DNA of 64,000 nt from Dictyophora rubrovolvata (Eukaryota; Basidiomycota; Agaricomycetes; Phallales; Phallaceae): the NCBI GenBank assembly GCA_029959195.1, contig CP114121.1:1116001-1180000 (forward strand), written 5' to 3'. Below the pieces are notes generated by a model. The model was not told the DNA's origin, ran no database searches, and saw nothing but the letters and a program-made list of their open reading frames with translations. The position numbers were made by a program, and so were the translations under genes. Positions 1-11,853 of the stretch are shown piece by piece (within the stretch, counting starts at the first letter, position 1; each line of letters starts with the position of its first letter).

Positions 1-2794
1 ATCTGTATATGCACCTTCACTCGCAGGCTATGTAGTAATCGAATTAAAAATCATTTCAATATCCGGCGGTAAATGCGACTTACAGCAACATCCCGAGCGT
101 ACCTATATAAAACACCCCGTTTTTCTCTCAGAGGGTGCTTTCCAGAGATCTCCCACTCTTGGCGTCTGGCTTGGATTAATTGTTCATCAGCAACCCATTC
201 AAGGCGTCTCGCTGCAGCGTCAATGATAATCTGATCACCATCTTTCAAAAGAGCAATAGGACCCCCAATTTGCGCCTCAGGTGTGACCTGTGGTGTATAC
301 AGCAAAATTGGGACATCAACAATAACATCTGGCATATGGTTGTGATCTATCTCACTAACATGGCCAATGATAAACCCTCGTGATGCGCCACTGAAACGGC
401 CATCCGTGATTAACGCGACACTTTTCCCGAGGCCAGCTCCCATGATTGCACCCGTTGGGCCTAAAACAAAACCGTTTGGCAGCTATGACGCGAAACGTAG
501 ATAAGCGCATACCTAACATTTCTGGCATTCCAGGTGCACCTTTTGGACCTTGATAACGAAAGACAACCACCGCTCCTGGCTTGATATCGCCCTTCTCCAA
601 AGCAGGATAGAAATCGTTGACACTGAAAAAGGAATAGACTTAGATTCCAGCAATATTTCTGGCCTAGAAGATGTCAAGTAACTTATCAAAGCATTTCGCC
701 ACACCCTAATTTGAATTATGTATAAAGGCACACGAGACACTACGGATCAAAAAGATAATAGCTGACCTCGAAGCGCAGCCCTTCCTTTCCGGTAAGCTTC
801 GCAACCGCAGTACCCGGTGCAAGGTTGCCTTTCAAGATCGTCAAATGTCCACTGCTTTTAATCGGATTTTCTAATGGCTTGACAACATCTTGAGTAGTAA
901 AATCTAATTCAGCGACCCCTTCCAAATTCTCGGCCAAAGTTTTGCCGGTTACTGTTAATGTATCCCCATGTAGCAAATTTGTATGATTCAGGAGATACTT
1001 CAATAAAGCAGGTATTCCTCCAACTTTATGCAGGTCTTCCATGAGGTACTTCCCTGATGGTCGGAGGTCGCAGAGATAAGGTGACCGGTCTCGGATAGTC
1101 TGGAAATCTTCGATGTCAAGCGGAACATCTGCCGCACGAGCCATGGCAAGTAAATGCAACACGGCATTAGTAGATCCTCCAATGATATTCACAATCGTGA
1201 TGGCGTTCTCAAAAGCTTTGCGTGTCAGAATATCGCTTCAAATGGAAAGTAAGTTCATGTTAATAGATCAGCAGGGTTCATGGGGCACAATACCGGGGCT
1301 TAATATCCCTGGCGAGTAGATTCTTCATATATGCGGCTGCTCGATAACATTCCTGCTTCTTTTCTGTGAAAATAATTAAATATATACGTTTTGGTGAATT
1401 TCATCCATCATACCCGGCCATGTAGCAGGTATAGAAGCAGAATAGGGTAATGAGATACCCAAAACTTCTAAGCAGGTGCTCATCGTATTAGCACTATGGA
1501 CATGTGAGCTACGCATTTCTCGATTTGGTGTATACACATGTACTTACGTATACATGCCCCCGCACGCACCGGGCCCGGGACATGCATGCCGTACCACATC
1601 TTGTCTCTGTTCATCCGTGATCGTTCCAGTCAAATATGCACCTATAGTAGCAGAATACAAAAAAAATAGAAAATATGAACACAAGCGTTATGTGGCTCAT
1701 AACACACCGTAAGATTCGAAGGCATCGCCAATATTGACCATTTCTCCCTTTTTGAAATCCATGCCTGGGCAATCAAGATGTCGCACTCCAGGAGAAATTG
1801 TTCCTCCGTAAACAACGATGGTAGGTCGATTATATCTAGCAGCGGCCATAACACAACCGGGCACTTGATAATAGTAAGTTGATTAATGCTCTGACGTAGA
1901 AAGTAACTATTAGACAGCACGACACACTGTTCTTGTCACAGCCGGGGATAGAGATGTTGCCGTCGTAATGTTGAGCCTTGAAACATTGAGAACAAGCTCA
2001 ACACTGATGAAGGTCTGCAGCGCACCATCACAACCTGCAATGACAAAACAAGTTTAATCTGGGACGTATTCGCATGAGAAAAAAAGAGACTTGTTACCGA
2101 TTCAATGCTATCCGCAATAAGATCTCTCGATGGTAAGCTATATCGCATGCCTACGAAGGTTAGCATTCCAAAACAGTTGAATGGTCAGATTTTCTTTACC
2201 GTCCGTTCCCATTGTAATAGCGTCGCTATGAGGGGTCCAGCATGTTAAATCCCATGGAATCTACATATGTGTAAATCCAAGTACCTAACACCTGCTTCGA
2301 ACTTAGAAGACATGCTTTAAAATAGCACGTGTCTGTGCGTACCGATAGTATTGAATGTCAGCCCGACAAGATCCTCCGATTTGCACCCTTCTTTGACGTC
2401 TCTGGCGAGGTCAAGCAAATGGCTGTTACATGGGTTTCCTTCCCACCAGATAGGACAGATTCCAATCTGAGGTTTATTCATGTCTTCCTCCATGACCCCA
2501 ACCGCATATACTGCATAAATCAGCGAGATTCTCTTCTGAAAATGTGCCGTGCTGCATACACATAGCTTGAGCACCCCCTCGAGCCTGTCCATAACAACCG
2601 TTAGAACCTTCGGTAAATCCGATCATGAATATCTGACCTTATCTTGAGTTAACTTTGCTGAATACTTGTTGAGTTGCACATTGGGCGAAGTCTGCGAGGG
2701 CTTGGCCACGGAATAACTGGGGGAAAAAGTGAATTGTCCACTCTACACGAATGAGTGGGATCTGACTGTACATTTCAACCACGCCAGGAGCCAT
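1..2794 (-). CDS. ILV3: Dihydroxy-acid dehydratase (ILV3), C-terminus off left edge
   Basis: Mitochondrial [Fe-S] enzyme that dehydrates dihydroxy acids to 2-keto acids in isoleucine/valine synthesis. The exons read in order [109 protein letters not shown] and [15 protein letters not shown]. The three family Fe-S cysteines lie in NPCN, GCDKN and PGPGACGG. About a dozen introns are present. One exon is only 7 bases (2285..2291), and one intron (near 280-350) is an open multiple of three. The last visible exon (1..27) encodes PASEGAYTD, so only a few residues are missing at the edge. Start at 2794 is the first in-frame ATG; I see no strong mitochondrial presequence after it, so an upstream exon is possible. 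Confidence 0.93.
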
Positions 2795-3089
2795 AATGGA
2801 AATGCAGTGGAGTGAGGGAAGAGAAGGGACGAAAGCCCTGCTCAATATATGAGATCGATTCCCTAATAGAACCAGCTGAGGAAACCCGTTTTGCGGGTCC
2901 GTCACGTGTGTTTCTTACTAGGAAACGGGTTCGCGCGTGACAAGAATATCCAGAATGCTTTCCGGAATACTATGAGAGTATAGTCATGCGAGTGTCATTC
3001 TCAGAACAAGAAGAGAAGATGAATAAGAATTATGGCATATCAATGCGAAAAGTTCGTTACATAAATAGTTATACCCTGGTAATAACCTC

Positions 3090-4171
3090 CTAACCGTCAT
3101 GCTTCGCTGATCCGGCACCCTTCCCATCCTGCAGACCCATCTTCAAGCAACTGGTCTGCCGAATGCATATGTTAAAAAAATCCTCATATTCCTTGACATG
3201 TTGCAAGCGGGCGGTGCTGAAAAAGTCAGCCGCCGTTATTGCCGGAGCAGGGGGCGCAGTTGTGAAAGTAGAAACGTCCGGAGGCAAGTATGTGACGCCG
3301 GAATCTGTGGAATACTTCTTGGCTACTGCTATAGCATCTTCTACTGCAAGCCTTCCTAGGCAGTCTTGAACGAGACCTTAAAGTGCGGGGATTTGGTCCG
3401 TGTCCTGATAGGGCTTCAAGTCAGGCCAGGTACACCATGCTTTAGGAATTATGTCCAGTGCATTAATGAAATTGGTCCTGGAAACGATACATTCGCAGTT
3501 TTTTTTTTTTCAGCCAAACATCCCTCCAACTAACTTTGGTTTTGGCTACCGATCCTGGAACAGTGGGTCCGGTGGTAGGATATGTTAAAATGTTGGTAAC
3601 CCGCAAAATCCTCGCCAACTTGAAGGTAAGAGCAACGGTCGGGGAAAGCGCACCACCTAGACTATGTCCTGTGAAGATCAAAACTGAATCAAAAGAGAGG
3701 GTAATGAGATAACGATAGAGTGTGTTTGCAGCTGGATCGCCGACGGCATTAGGTGGAGCGGGGTACGTGTTTATGGTATGGCAGACTATGCCAGTTCCGT
3801 ACGCAACATAAGCATTGCCGGCGACTGAGGTGACCTCAAGTTCACGGATTAATTCCTTATATCGTGTTGACCCATTGACTAGAATCAATGACACTTCTAA
3901 CTTCAAAGTCCTCAAGTAAGTCGTAAATATCAGCTGTTCCAGCGATCGCGACGACGTAGGCGTTACATTTCTCTCCATCTGGAAATTCCAAGCTCGAATG
4001 GTTGGCGACATACCAAATGTTATCAGGACCAGTGTTCCGTTTATCGTTCGGTTTATAAACGACAGGACTCCTAGGACAGGCATCGCCAACAGTGTTGATT
4101 AGACCTAGAATCCTTTGCAGTCTCTGACTGCGTTTGATGCCAGTGAAACTCCGAATACTTGTTGGAAACAA
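3090..4171 (-). pseudogene. Decayed class 3 lipase
   Basis: Alpha/beta-hydrolase of the fungal class 3 lipase family. The nucleophile elbow is clear (GHSLGGALSP), preceded by FPDGEKCNAYVVAIAG and VAGNAYVAYGTG and followed by a tail with TARLQHVKEYEDF. The coding sense is spread over more than one frame with no usable splice signals between the pieces. There is a frame change near 3880, another at a long T tract (about 3500-3512) and an in-frame TAA near 3380. No signal peptide is visible. This is a host gene that has most likely lost function. A sequencing error in the T tract could explain one lesion but not all of them. Confidence 0.7.
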
Positions 4172-5654
4172 TTATAAGCTGGTGAAGACATCTATAAAGG
4201 CCTTAGCACAAACTAGATTCTCGGAAAAGGAGCTGGTGTATTCACTGTAGGCGCTGCAAAAATCTTTCCTAGACTTTCAAACCACTCCTGTAAGTTTCAT
4301 GAAGAGAGAATGACGACATTTTATACCTAAACATCAACGAGAGTGCTGAGAATTAGGGGAAACAGTTCGTAATGGCGATTCCGAAGGCACCAGGTCCAAA
4401 TGCCCGTCGGTCGTACGGTATTCTTCATAGTGGTGCCCACAAGAGAGGGCACGGAATACCTAACCACAAGGGTGTAAGCGAGCTCCAAGTCGGTCCAGAA
4501 AAGTTAATCGTAGGGTTAAAAGAAGGCCGAACGTACACTAGGAAGACCTAGTAGTCCCTTGGCTGAGTCTTCGGGCACCCTATGAGGTGACACTAACAGA
4601 CCCTGAAGCCTGAGCGCATGTTCGAGTCTGTCTCTGAGTGCACGTTGAAATTCAGAGGTTGGTGAACTGGTGAATAGACAAATAGTTCGAGTTGACTTGA
4701 TCGTGACGAACCAAGCGGTGAATACACATAAGCAGAAGTTGTTTGTTGCATCTCGGACAGTAACACGTCGATTTGGCACAGACAGCAGAGGCCCGGGAAA
4801 TTGAAAGAAGTATGGACTATCATCACTGGGATGATCACTGTTTCGTCGCAAGGGAACAATTTACTCCTGTAATAGCCGAACCAACTAGTACGCCGCCGGT
4901 CGACATGTAGTACAACAACGTCTGGCAACGGTGTCACGCTGATATGATAGGATCGGCATCGTCCATCAACTGAGCTACTGTAAATCCGAAGATCAAACCT
5001 AAGTTGCCAATCTGCACACTTAGCGATTTGCAGTACATATAAGCATGTCAGAAGGCTGCGGCTGTTCTCAGCGCCCCCGGAGCGGACTATGAACTGATCC
5101 GAGTGGTCTAATGTCGAACGAATAGCATCTTTGAGAAAAATAATGATTTATTTCATCGTTCTAATCCAACACTCGACCTTACCAAACCATAATAGTATGA
5201 AAATCAAGATAGAAGGAAAGAAAAAGGAGGAGAAAAGCCGCTACCGCAGAAAAGGGACGAGAAGTAAAGCAAAAAAAAAGAATAACTACCGTGACCAAAA
5301 GGCATCGAATCACTCAGAAAGCGCAGTTGACAAAGAAGGAAGGGAAAGGAGGGAGTGTGTGGATAAGTCTTGAAACAAAGATTTAGTTGGTTTGGGCGAG
5401 AACCATACAGAACAGATGCTACAGATGATTCGACGGAGGAGAAAGAGAAATAGAAATAGAGACGTAGACAAAGTTATGAGAGAGCAGATAACACAGATAG
5501 AAAACAGTGGAGACCAAATAAGGACGGTGAAAAAAAAGGAGGGGAAAGAAGATTATACAAAGAAAAAACCGGCGCGGGATTCAAAAGGAACACGGATGGA
5601 CATTTAAGTAAAAGAAAACAGCAACTTAATTAAGGAAAGCAAGATAATAGTCCA
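4172..5654. other. Intergenic stretch, no supported gene
   Basis: No protein here could be recognised on either strand. Two overlapping minus-strand frames (about 4516-4937) are low-complexity and unlike any family I know; they may be eroded sequence upstream of the lipase remnant. From about 5200 to 5600 the plus strand is very rich in A and G, which creates Lys/Arg-rich open frames that look accidental. This part lies just 3' of CCR4 and may be its 3' untranslated region. A single tRNA D-arm-like string near 4970 has no matching T arm. Confidence 0.5.
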
Positions 5655-8054
5655 TCAATGAGGGCGAGTGCCATTCGTCGTAGCCGTATGTGACGATGGG
5701 AAGACGGGCGGAGGACGTATTATTGAATTGTCCTTCGGCGGCTTGACACGAAATTCGCCAACAAGGCATATATGACTAAGACCATTTCAGTCAAATGAAC
5801 TAAATTAACCGGGTTCGAAATAAGAAAACACGTACTCTGATGGGAAATGTGCATTCGGGAACCCAACAACTTTTGATAAATATGACTTGTCCACCTCCCC
5901 TAACACCGAAGTGATGGCAAGTGTAGGGGTAGAATACCAAATATAGTCAATCGCACCCTGGAAAGTTGGTGTATGATTAGTCATCGAAAGCTCGCCAATG
6001 CCAGCATAAATGCTTTTAAGATTTAAACGGTGTTTCAGCCCGTCCGACGTGTATTTGCCATATACGTGAGACATAAAGTCAGGATGATCCGACGGCACTG
6101 TTCCGTTGGCAAGAAAATCGTAGACTCCGCTGTCGGGAAGAGAATTGAAGTCTCCACAAACAATTGTTGGAATTTTCGACCCATCAGTGTACATAGGAGG
6201 AGGGGAGCTATTTGGATCGTCAGATAACCGCGGTGGTAATTTTGCAAATCGGTCCGATATTTTCTGCAATTCGTCCATGAGTAAAGCCGCCTGGACAAGT
6301 TTGACATCTCGATACTCCGCGTCCCAGTAAATGTGCACGTTGGCAATAATAAGCCGTGAACCCGTCGCCCGACTTTCCAATAGTGTTACAACGGCAATGT
6401 GATCCTTAGTGAACACTCGATTGAACATGTCGTCTGTTTTCTTAAAGTCGGGACGTTGTAGGGCGATTTGGTTGAACTCAATGAGTAGATTTTCAACGAG
6501 CTGGTATCTGTATTACAAACATAAATACAGCTCAAAGGAGGGAGAAAAAGGTACTTATTGCTTACTTGCTCGCTTTGTAGAAAGTTGCGCACCCGTCTAC
6601 TCGCCGCCGTTCAGCTTCACCCATCGTACGAGCACGCGATTTTGGCCAATGGACACCTTCATAGTCATGTGGGGAGAGATTCCGTATAAAGTAATCCTCA
6701 TACTGTCCAACCTCCACTTCCTGAAGACACAAAAAATCGGCATCGTAATTCATTATTTCCGTCAGAATAAGGTCTTTCCGGTAATCCCATGCCAATGCCC
6801 AGCTGGGCGTGTAACCATATATATGCGTAGTGGCCGACCGTTCGCATAAAATGTTATACGATAGCAAGGTGAAAACTTCTGACAATGGATCGTTGTCGTA
6901 TGCCTTTCTTTCTGCCTCGGATTGAAGCATACGCCATTGCCGCTCTGGAGGAGGCGATGGAACCGGACAGGAATCTCGAAGATAAGAGATCAAACTCGAG
7001 GTACCATCTTTCTGTAAGGTGTTCCGTAACGTAGCCTCCAAGGGGTTACCTTCCAATCCAAGCATTTCCAGCTGATGTAAGCTACCAAGTTCATGAGGGA
7101 GCGTTGTAATATGATTGTCGAAGAGATAAAGTTCTCGAAGAAGAGTGAGCATGCCTAACTCTGGGGGTACAGAGGTTAGATCATTTCCAGAAAGATCTAG
7201 AAGGATTAATTGGCGCAACCGAGAGATTTCGGGTGGAATGAATGAAATAGAATTGTGGTTGAGATACAGGACGGTAAGATATGAAAAACGGAATAGGTTT
7301 AGGGATAAGTTCTTCAAACGAATTCCACCAAGATCAAGGGTCGTCCACGTCGACTCCTGCTGTTTGCGAATGTTCAATGGTTTTAGTCTTTGCGCGGGCG
7401 CAAGTGAAGACGTCGAGGCAGAGGGGGTGTGTCCATTTACGGGACGTTCTGCAATCGAGACGGCGGATGACGAACCTGGTGAAGCTTGTTTATCTGACCG
7501 GGGAGAGCCTGTAGCGTCGGAAGCCGTATCCGGAGGTAGCTGTGATATTGGCGGTTGTAGTTTGGCATTGGGATTGGTAATTGGAATGGGAGCTTTGGCA
7601 GAATTTCGGGTAGCCATTGCAGATGCACGAGCACGATGATGCGGATTGCTTGCTTGTCGACATAACTTAAGAAAGACAATACAAAAGGAAGGAGTCAGTG
7701 GCAAGAAGTACAAACCATAAATCCACAGCAGTGGAAAAACGAAGAGCCAGACAAAAGCATGAGTTATTTTGGGCTTACCTCTGCTTTCAACAGCTGAGTC
7801 TGCCAGTGATGGCTCAGCGGAGGCTGGGAAGGGGAGCCATTCTGGATCATGTTGACCTGCTGCGAGCTCTGCGTCGGCGATGGCAATGGGAAGACTTGAT
7901 GGATTGAATTGTGGTGTTGGTGGTGGATTGAAGGTGGCGGGGCGGGAGGCGGGACAGAAGGAGGAGCACCATTGACATAAGGATTGTACGCAGACGACCT
8001 CGACCACAGCGACTGGTCGTGTTTCGGTGAGCTCGCTGGAGGAGGATAATACAT
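5655..8054 (-). CDS. CCR4: CCR4 deadenylase (LRR + EEP nuclease)
   Basis: Catalytic poly(A)-shortening subunit of the CCR4-NOT complex, acting on cytoplasmic mRNA. Four exons fit: 7779..8054, 6566..7665, 5836..6507 and 5655..5775. The N-terminus is rich in Pro/Gln/His. Next come leucine-rich repeats (for example LTVLYLNHNSISFIP, LDLSGNDLTSVPPEL, LYLFDNHITTLPHEL). The endonuclease/exonuclease/phosphatase domain follows, with LLSYNILCE, CLQEVE, IVCGDFNSLPDSGVYDF and, after the last intron, FPSDHICLVGEF. The LRR plus EEP order separates CCR4 from other EEP nucleases. The open frame runs past the last exon into an intron, so the ending SEYVFSYFEPG is not the real C-terminus; the spliced end reads NGTRPH. 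It shares a 163-base gap with the divergent gene at 8218. Confidence 0.95.
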
Positions 8055-8217
8055 ATTATATTTTTTATTATTTTTGATCTTTTTTATCGGACTTTATGTT
8101 CAGCTGGCGTTCATTTGGGGAGGGAGAGAAGGACGGATTCAAACTCCGATAGATCTCGCTCCGCCGGCCGATAATCCGCCACCCACTGCTTCACTGCAGG
8201 ACGTGTGCGAAGGCCCG

Positions 8218-9653
8218 ATGACGAGCACGACGACCGACTATCTTTCGCATGTCTTGCACATCATTCAGGAGGCACATCCGACGCTGGCGGACCCGTCGAC
8301 CCTTCGCGCGGTTCTGCCGTCGTTGTTGCTGGCTCTCATAGCAGGAGACACTAATCTCATAATTAGTACCCCGCAGCCATCTCATCTGCAAAAGGTCATT
8401 GGCAAGGTAAGCTGCATTTTAATTCGAGCGTATTATATTACTTACAATCTCTCTAATAAAAAAGATATTGTCGACAATATTCGGTCTATCCGTTAAACGT
8501 ATCAGAATAAATACAGCGCAGCCTCCCAGTCAACTCTTGGATTCCTTGTTCATACATCCAACGTCTCATAAATTTCTCCCTCATCATAGGTCTCACTCTG
8601 ACCCGAGACCTCCCTCCAGCAACTTCACCGAACACTCCGACAGTACCCTGCACAATTCTCATTCTCTTATACCTCCTCTACCACGCTATCTGAGGCACAA
8701 TACAGACCCTCTGTTGCTTAACAGCCACGAGGACACCTTACCACGCTTACCCCAAGTCGTTGTAATATCCCACCTCGAAAGAGCTGGTCGCAGTGCTCAT
8801 CTGGCTTTAGCAGAAGTACTTGCTCTTCGTCAGGTCGTTTTCCACTCTAATGATACTGTTCTGCGCGGCGTCTGGGACCTTCCAGATCGATTTTTCACTG
8901 TCTATATCGCTCCACTCGCCGCTGGTGAACCAATGGAAAGACCAAATATTCACCCAAGTCTGGTATGAAGAATGTTTATTATTCAAATTTACCTGATTCA
9001 CAACCGTAAAGTTAGACCATTTCGCATTCAGCGCCACTCTCGGTCAATTACCCCAATCAAATCGCTCTCCTTCACCAAACGGTAACAGCGTACCCCCATC
9101 GCCGTCACCATCACATTCTCCGGTAATCAAATCGACCCTTTCGCCTATATTCTCTTACAGTGACCTGCCTCCAGCACACTCCGTTCATCTATCGCCGCTC
9201 GTCTCGAATTACAGCGTCGCCCTCATCTCGGCCGCCAGGCATCACCCAGAACTGGACGGAAGCTTGCTAACAGCTCGATGCGTTAAACACGTCGAACACC
9301 TGCTAAAAGCATCCGGTATTGTATTTGGTCAATGGAATGGGGTTAGCGAACCAGTTCAGCTAACGGCTCTGGTTATGGAAGCTCATGTACGGCGCATCGT
9401 TCCTCCGGCTCTGGCTCATAGACTGCGAGTCAGGGACAGCCCCAGGGAGCAAATCATGGGTTTGATATGGCCAGAGGCAGGCGTGAAAGGCTGGAAAAGG
9501 AGTGTGGTTGAGGTCAGTAAGGGTGCTTCGACGGGGGATAGCGAAAACTTTCCCACAGGTTTAGGACCTAAATCGCCTAGCGCTAAGACGAGAACTTTGG
9601 ATAATCGAAGATCTATAAAAGCCATCCTTGCGGAGATTCTAGTAGAAGTGTAG
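8218..9653 (+). CDS. Unassigned conserved-looking protein, possibly AAA/Mg-chelatase-like
   Basis: A 442-residue protein from three exons (8218..8406, 8465..8962, 9012..9653) with canonical splice sites and a continuous frame. The N-terminal part (LRAVLPSLLLALIAGDTNLIIS) and middle part (VVISHLERAGRSAHLALAEVL, then VWDLPDRFFTVYIAPL and ERPNIHPSLLDHFAFSATL) resemble the ATPase-lid region of fungal proteins annotated as Mg-chelatase-like. I see no clear Walker A motif, so ATPase activity is doubtful. The C-terminal third is helical (NYSVALISAARHHPEL). Divergent from CCR4 across 163 bases. The function is not known to me; the family suggestion is only a resemblance. Confidence 0.65.
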
Positions 9654-9682
9654 AAACGCAAGGAGCATATCTCCGCAATATT

Positions 9683-10631
9683 TTATTCAAATGGCACCAC
9701 TTCATCGCCTATGATTATCATATGACCCGCATCTCCTCGTTCGGATAAAGGTGTTACTTTGTACTTGGTTTGCCGTTGTCGCCTTTGATGCTTGTTTGGT
9801 GATGTTCCTCCATTGGTATCGGCGTCACCATCAGGAGTCGTTTCGGTAGCCTTCAGTGTCGATTCCGAGGAAGCGTTTTCGTCATTGGCCATATCACAGT
9901 CGACTGTGTCCTCTGGGGTCACCGGAGGTGCTATTGTGGGCGTAGCTGAAATACTTCGGGAAGCCTTACAATGCAGACAGGTGTAAACTACCTTCTTGGC
10001 ACCTCTATTTCGTGCACCTGTGTTTTCAAGGTCAAAGATCTCAATAATGAGATATTCGAGAACGTTGTAACGTACTTTTTATACGTACAGTGGCAGTTGT
10101 TCCTGGCACTAGAACAGCATTACATGATTTACATAGTTTCCTTTTCACGGACGGGTCGCTGCACAAAAAAGAATCATGAGCAATTACATAGCTTGAATAG
10201 ATAAACTTAACAAACATCCTTAGCACGCTCTTGTTCCCGATAATTCGAAGATCGTTGACGTATTTTGCGCCAAGATTATTTAAAGTGGCTTTCTTTCTAC
10301 TATTCCTATGCTTTACGTCGCTGAGGTCGGACGATACGCGACCACCCGAGGCTGCTACTTCATCAACCACGGTGCCTGCCTCAGCATTTTCATTCATCGC
10401 AATAGTATCAGCGTCAGCATCTTCCTCGACATTCGAAGTATTCCCTGACGGTTTCTTCCGTATGTGATTTTGAGACTGTCGTAATGCGTTCACGCTGCCT
10501 AAGTAGGCACTGGCTTGATACAAAAAGTTCATTCGCTGAAAGGCCTCGCGATTCGGGACGCTGTGAGGATTCGGTGCACTGGGACCGCCTTTATTGTGAA
10601 GCTGTGACGTTCTTTGTGTATTTTTCCCCAT
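9683..10631 (-). CDS. RPR2: RNase P/MRP subunit Rpr2/Rpp21
   Basis: Protein subunit of nuclear RNase P, which trims the 5' leader of pre-tRNAs. Three exons: 10216..10631, 10076..10158 and 9683..10017. The family core is visible: FQRMNFLYQASAYL, then DPSVKRKLCKSCNAVLVPG, then VVYTCLHC. These give the two CxxC pairs (CKSC, CLHC) of the zinc ribbon. A basic linker (SRKKATL) and an acidic, Thr-rich C-terminal tail flank the core. Both introns are about 55-60 bases and preserve frame. The start codon is 106 bases from that of the divergent zinc-knuckle gene, so the two probably share a promoter. Confidence 0.85.
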
Positions 10632-10737
10632 TGGGCTCCGGAGTCGACAATTAATGCTTTTTGAGCTTGTTGAGAACGGCGAACGAACTAGAAACGCCAG
10701 CGCTTAGCGCTAGTTAGCCTCCCGTTACTTTCACGAA
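10632..10737. promoter_or_regulatory. Short bidirectional promoter RPR2 / ZCCHC9-like
   Basis: Only 106 bases separate the two divergent start codons. The interval holds the palindrome AGCGCT twice (about 10699-10704 and 10706-10711) inside a wider inverted pair AACTAG...CTAGTT. No TATA box was seen. Both genes act in nuclear RNA processing, so coordinate expression is plausible but inferred. Confidence 0.45.
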
Positions 10738-11853
10738 ATGACCCGTATAACGAACTTCGGACGCAAGAGAATGTACTTAAAAGCTAGCTTTGAAAGCAAT
10801 GTAGGCGAGGGTGACCACAAAGAAGAACATGAACAATCTCGGACTGTAGAATCTACGAACTCGAGCTCGAATCTAACCAAAAAACCTAGGAAAAGGCGGA
10901 GAAAGGCTGCAGGGAATGAGACGGATTCCAAGCAAGAAGAGGGAGAAGGAGATAGAGAAGTATCGAAAGAATCAAATCACGCAGACAAGAGAGGGGATCC
11001 TTTGAATGTACCTGTCAACAAGGGTAAGAAAGCAAAGTCGGGATTGAAAAAAGAACGAATGCATCAAAAACATGATCGAGGTGTTTTTTTTGTGTTTATA
11101 CTTCTTTCGCAGTCAAGTTTATTTATAAGACTTTCGTAGCCTTTTCATCGGAACGGAGGAGGCTTGGCCGAATCTCAGAACGAACAGCTGGGATGACTTG
11201 TCTTAGATGTCGACAAACGGGGCATACTGTCAAAGAATGCCCAAACGCTCACAGTCAAACTGAATTAGAAGAGGGCGAAGATGTAAAACGAGACACTAAC
11301 GACTCAAAACCGAAATTTGCTCCCGGTGTCGGGATATGTTACCGGTATCTATCTGTCTCGTCCCTCTTTTTAAGACTGTATCAATCGAATTCATTTTCAG
11401 ATGTGGAAGTCGACGACATAACCTCTCTCGCTGTAAAAAAACCATTGATCCAGAAAACCCTCTTCCATTTGCTTCTTGTTTCGTATGCTCCAAAACAGGA
11501 CACCTTGCATCAACTTGCCCACAGAACCAAGGAAAGGGTATATATCCTAACGGAGGTTCGTGTAAGATTTGCAAACAAACGGATCACTTAGCGAAGGATT
11601 GTCCATTAAAGTCGAAAGGTAATGATACATATTCTTAGCTCAAGGGGCAAAATTTCACCTTGCAGCAGAAATGGCTTCCAAGGAAACCGTAATGCTGGGC
11701 GACATACGAACGGAAGGAGGTGCAGATGAAGACGATTTTCATGTCATAAAGAGAAGGCGGGATGCCGTACAGAAAGAAGAGACGGTTTTGAAAAAAATGG
11801 GCGACCGTAAAGCTAACGTAACGAAGTCTAAGGTCGTGCAGTTTGATAAATAA
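10738..11853 (+). CDS. ZCCHC9-like nucleolar zinc-knuckle protein
   Basis: A basic N-terminal region (KKPRKRRRKAAGNE) is followed by four CCHC knuckles: CLRCRQTGHTVKEC, CYRCGSRRHNLSRC, CFVCSKTGHLASTC and CKICKQTDHLAKDC. The order and spacing, with GVGICYRCGS and FASCFVC between knuckles, match the ZCCHC9 family of nucleolar RNA-binding proteins. The short acidic/basic tail ends in KVVQFDK. Exons: 10738..11080, 11140..11344, 11401..11618 and 11666 (or 11669)..11853; the last acceptor is a CAGCAG choice. The knuckles alone could suggest a retroelement capsid, but the number, spacing and introns argue for the host family. Confidence 0.85.

Noticed and set aside
4940-5010. tRNA-like D arm (GTAGCTCAGTTGATGGA on the minus strand)
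   Set aside because: No matching T arm, acceptor stem or anticodon stem could be placed around it.
5131-5607. Two Lys/Arg-rich plus-strand open frames
   Set aside because: They follow from A/G-rich sequence lying 3' of CCR4, have no domains and no splice structure.
11193-11638. CCHC knuckles as evidence of a retroelement capsid
   Set aside because: Four knuckles with ZCCHC9 spacing, three introns and no polymerase or repeats nearby fit a host gene.
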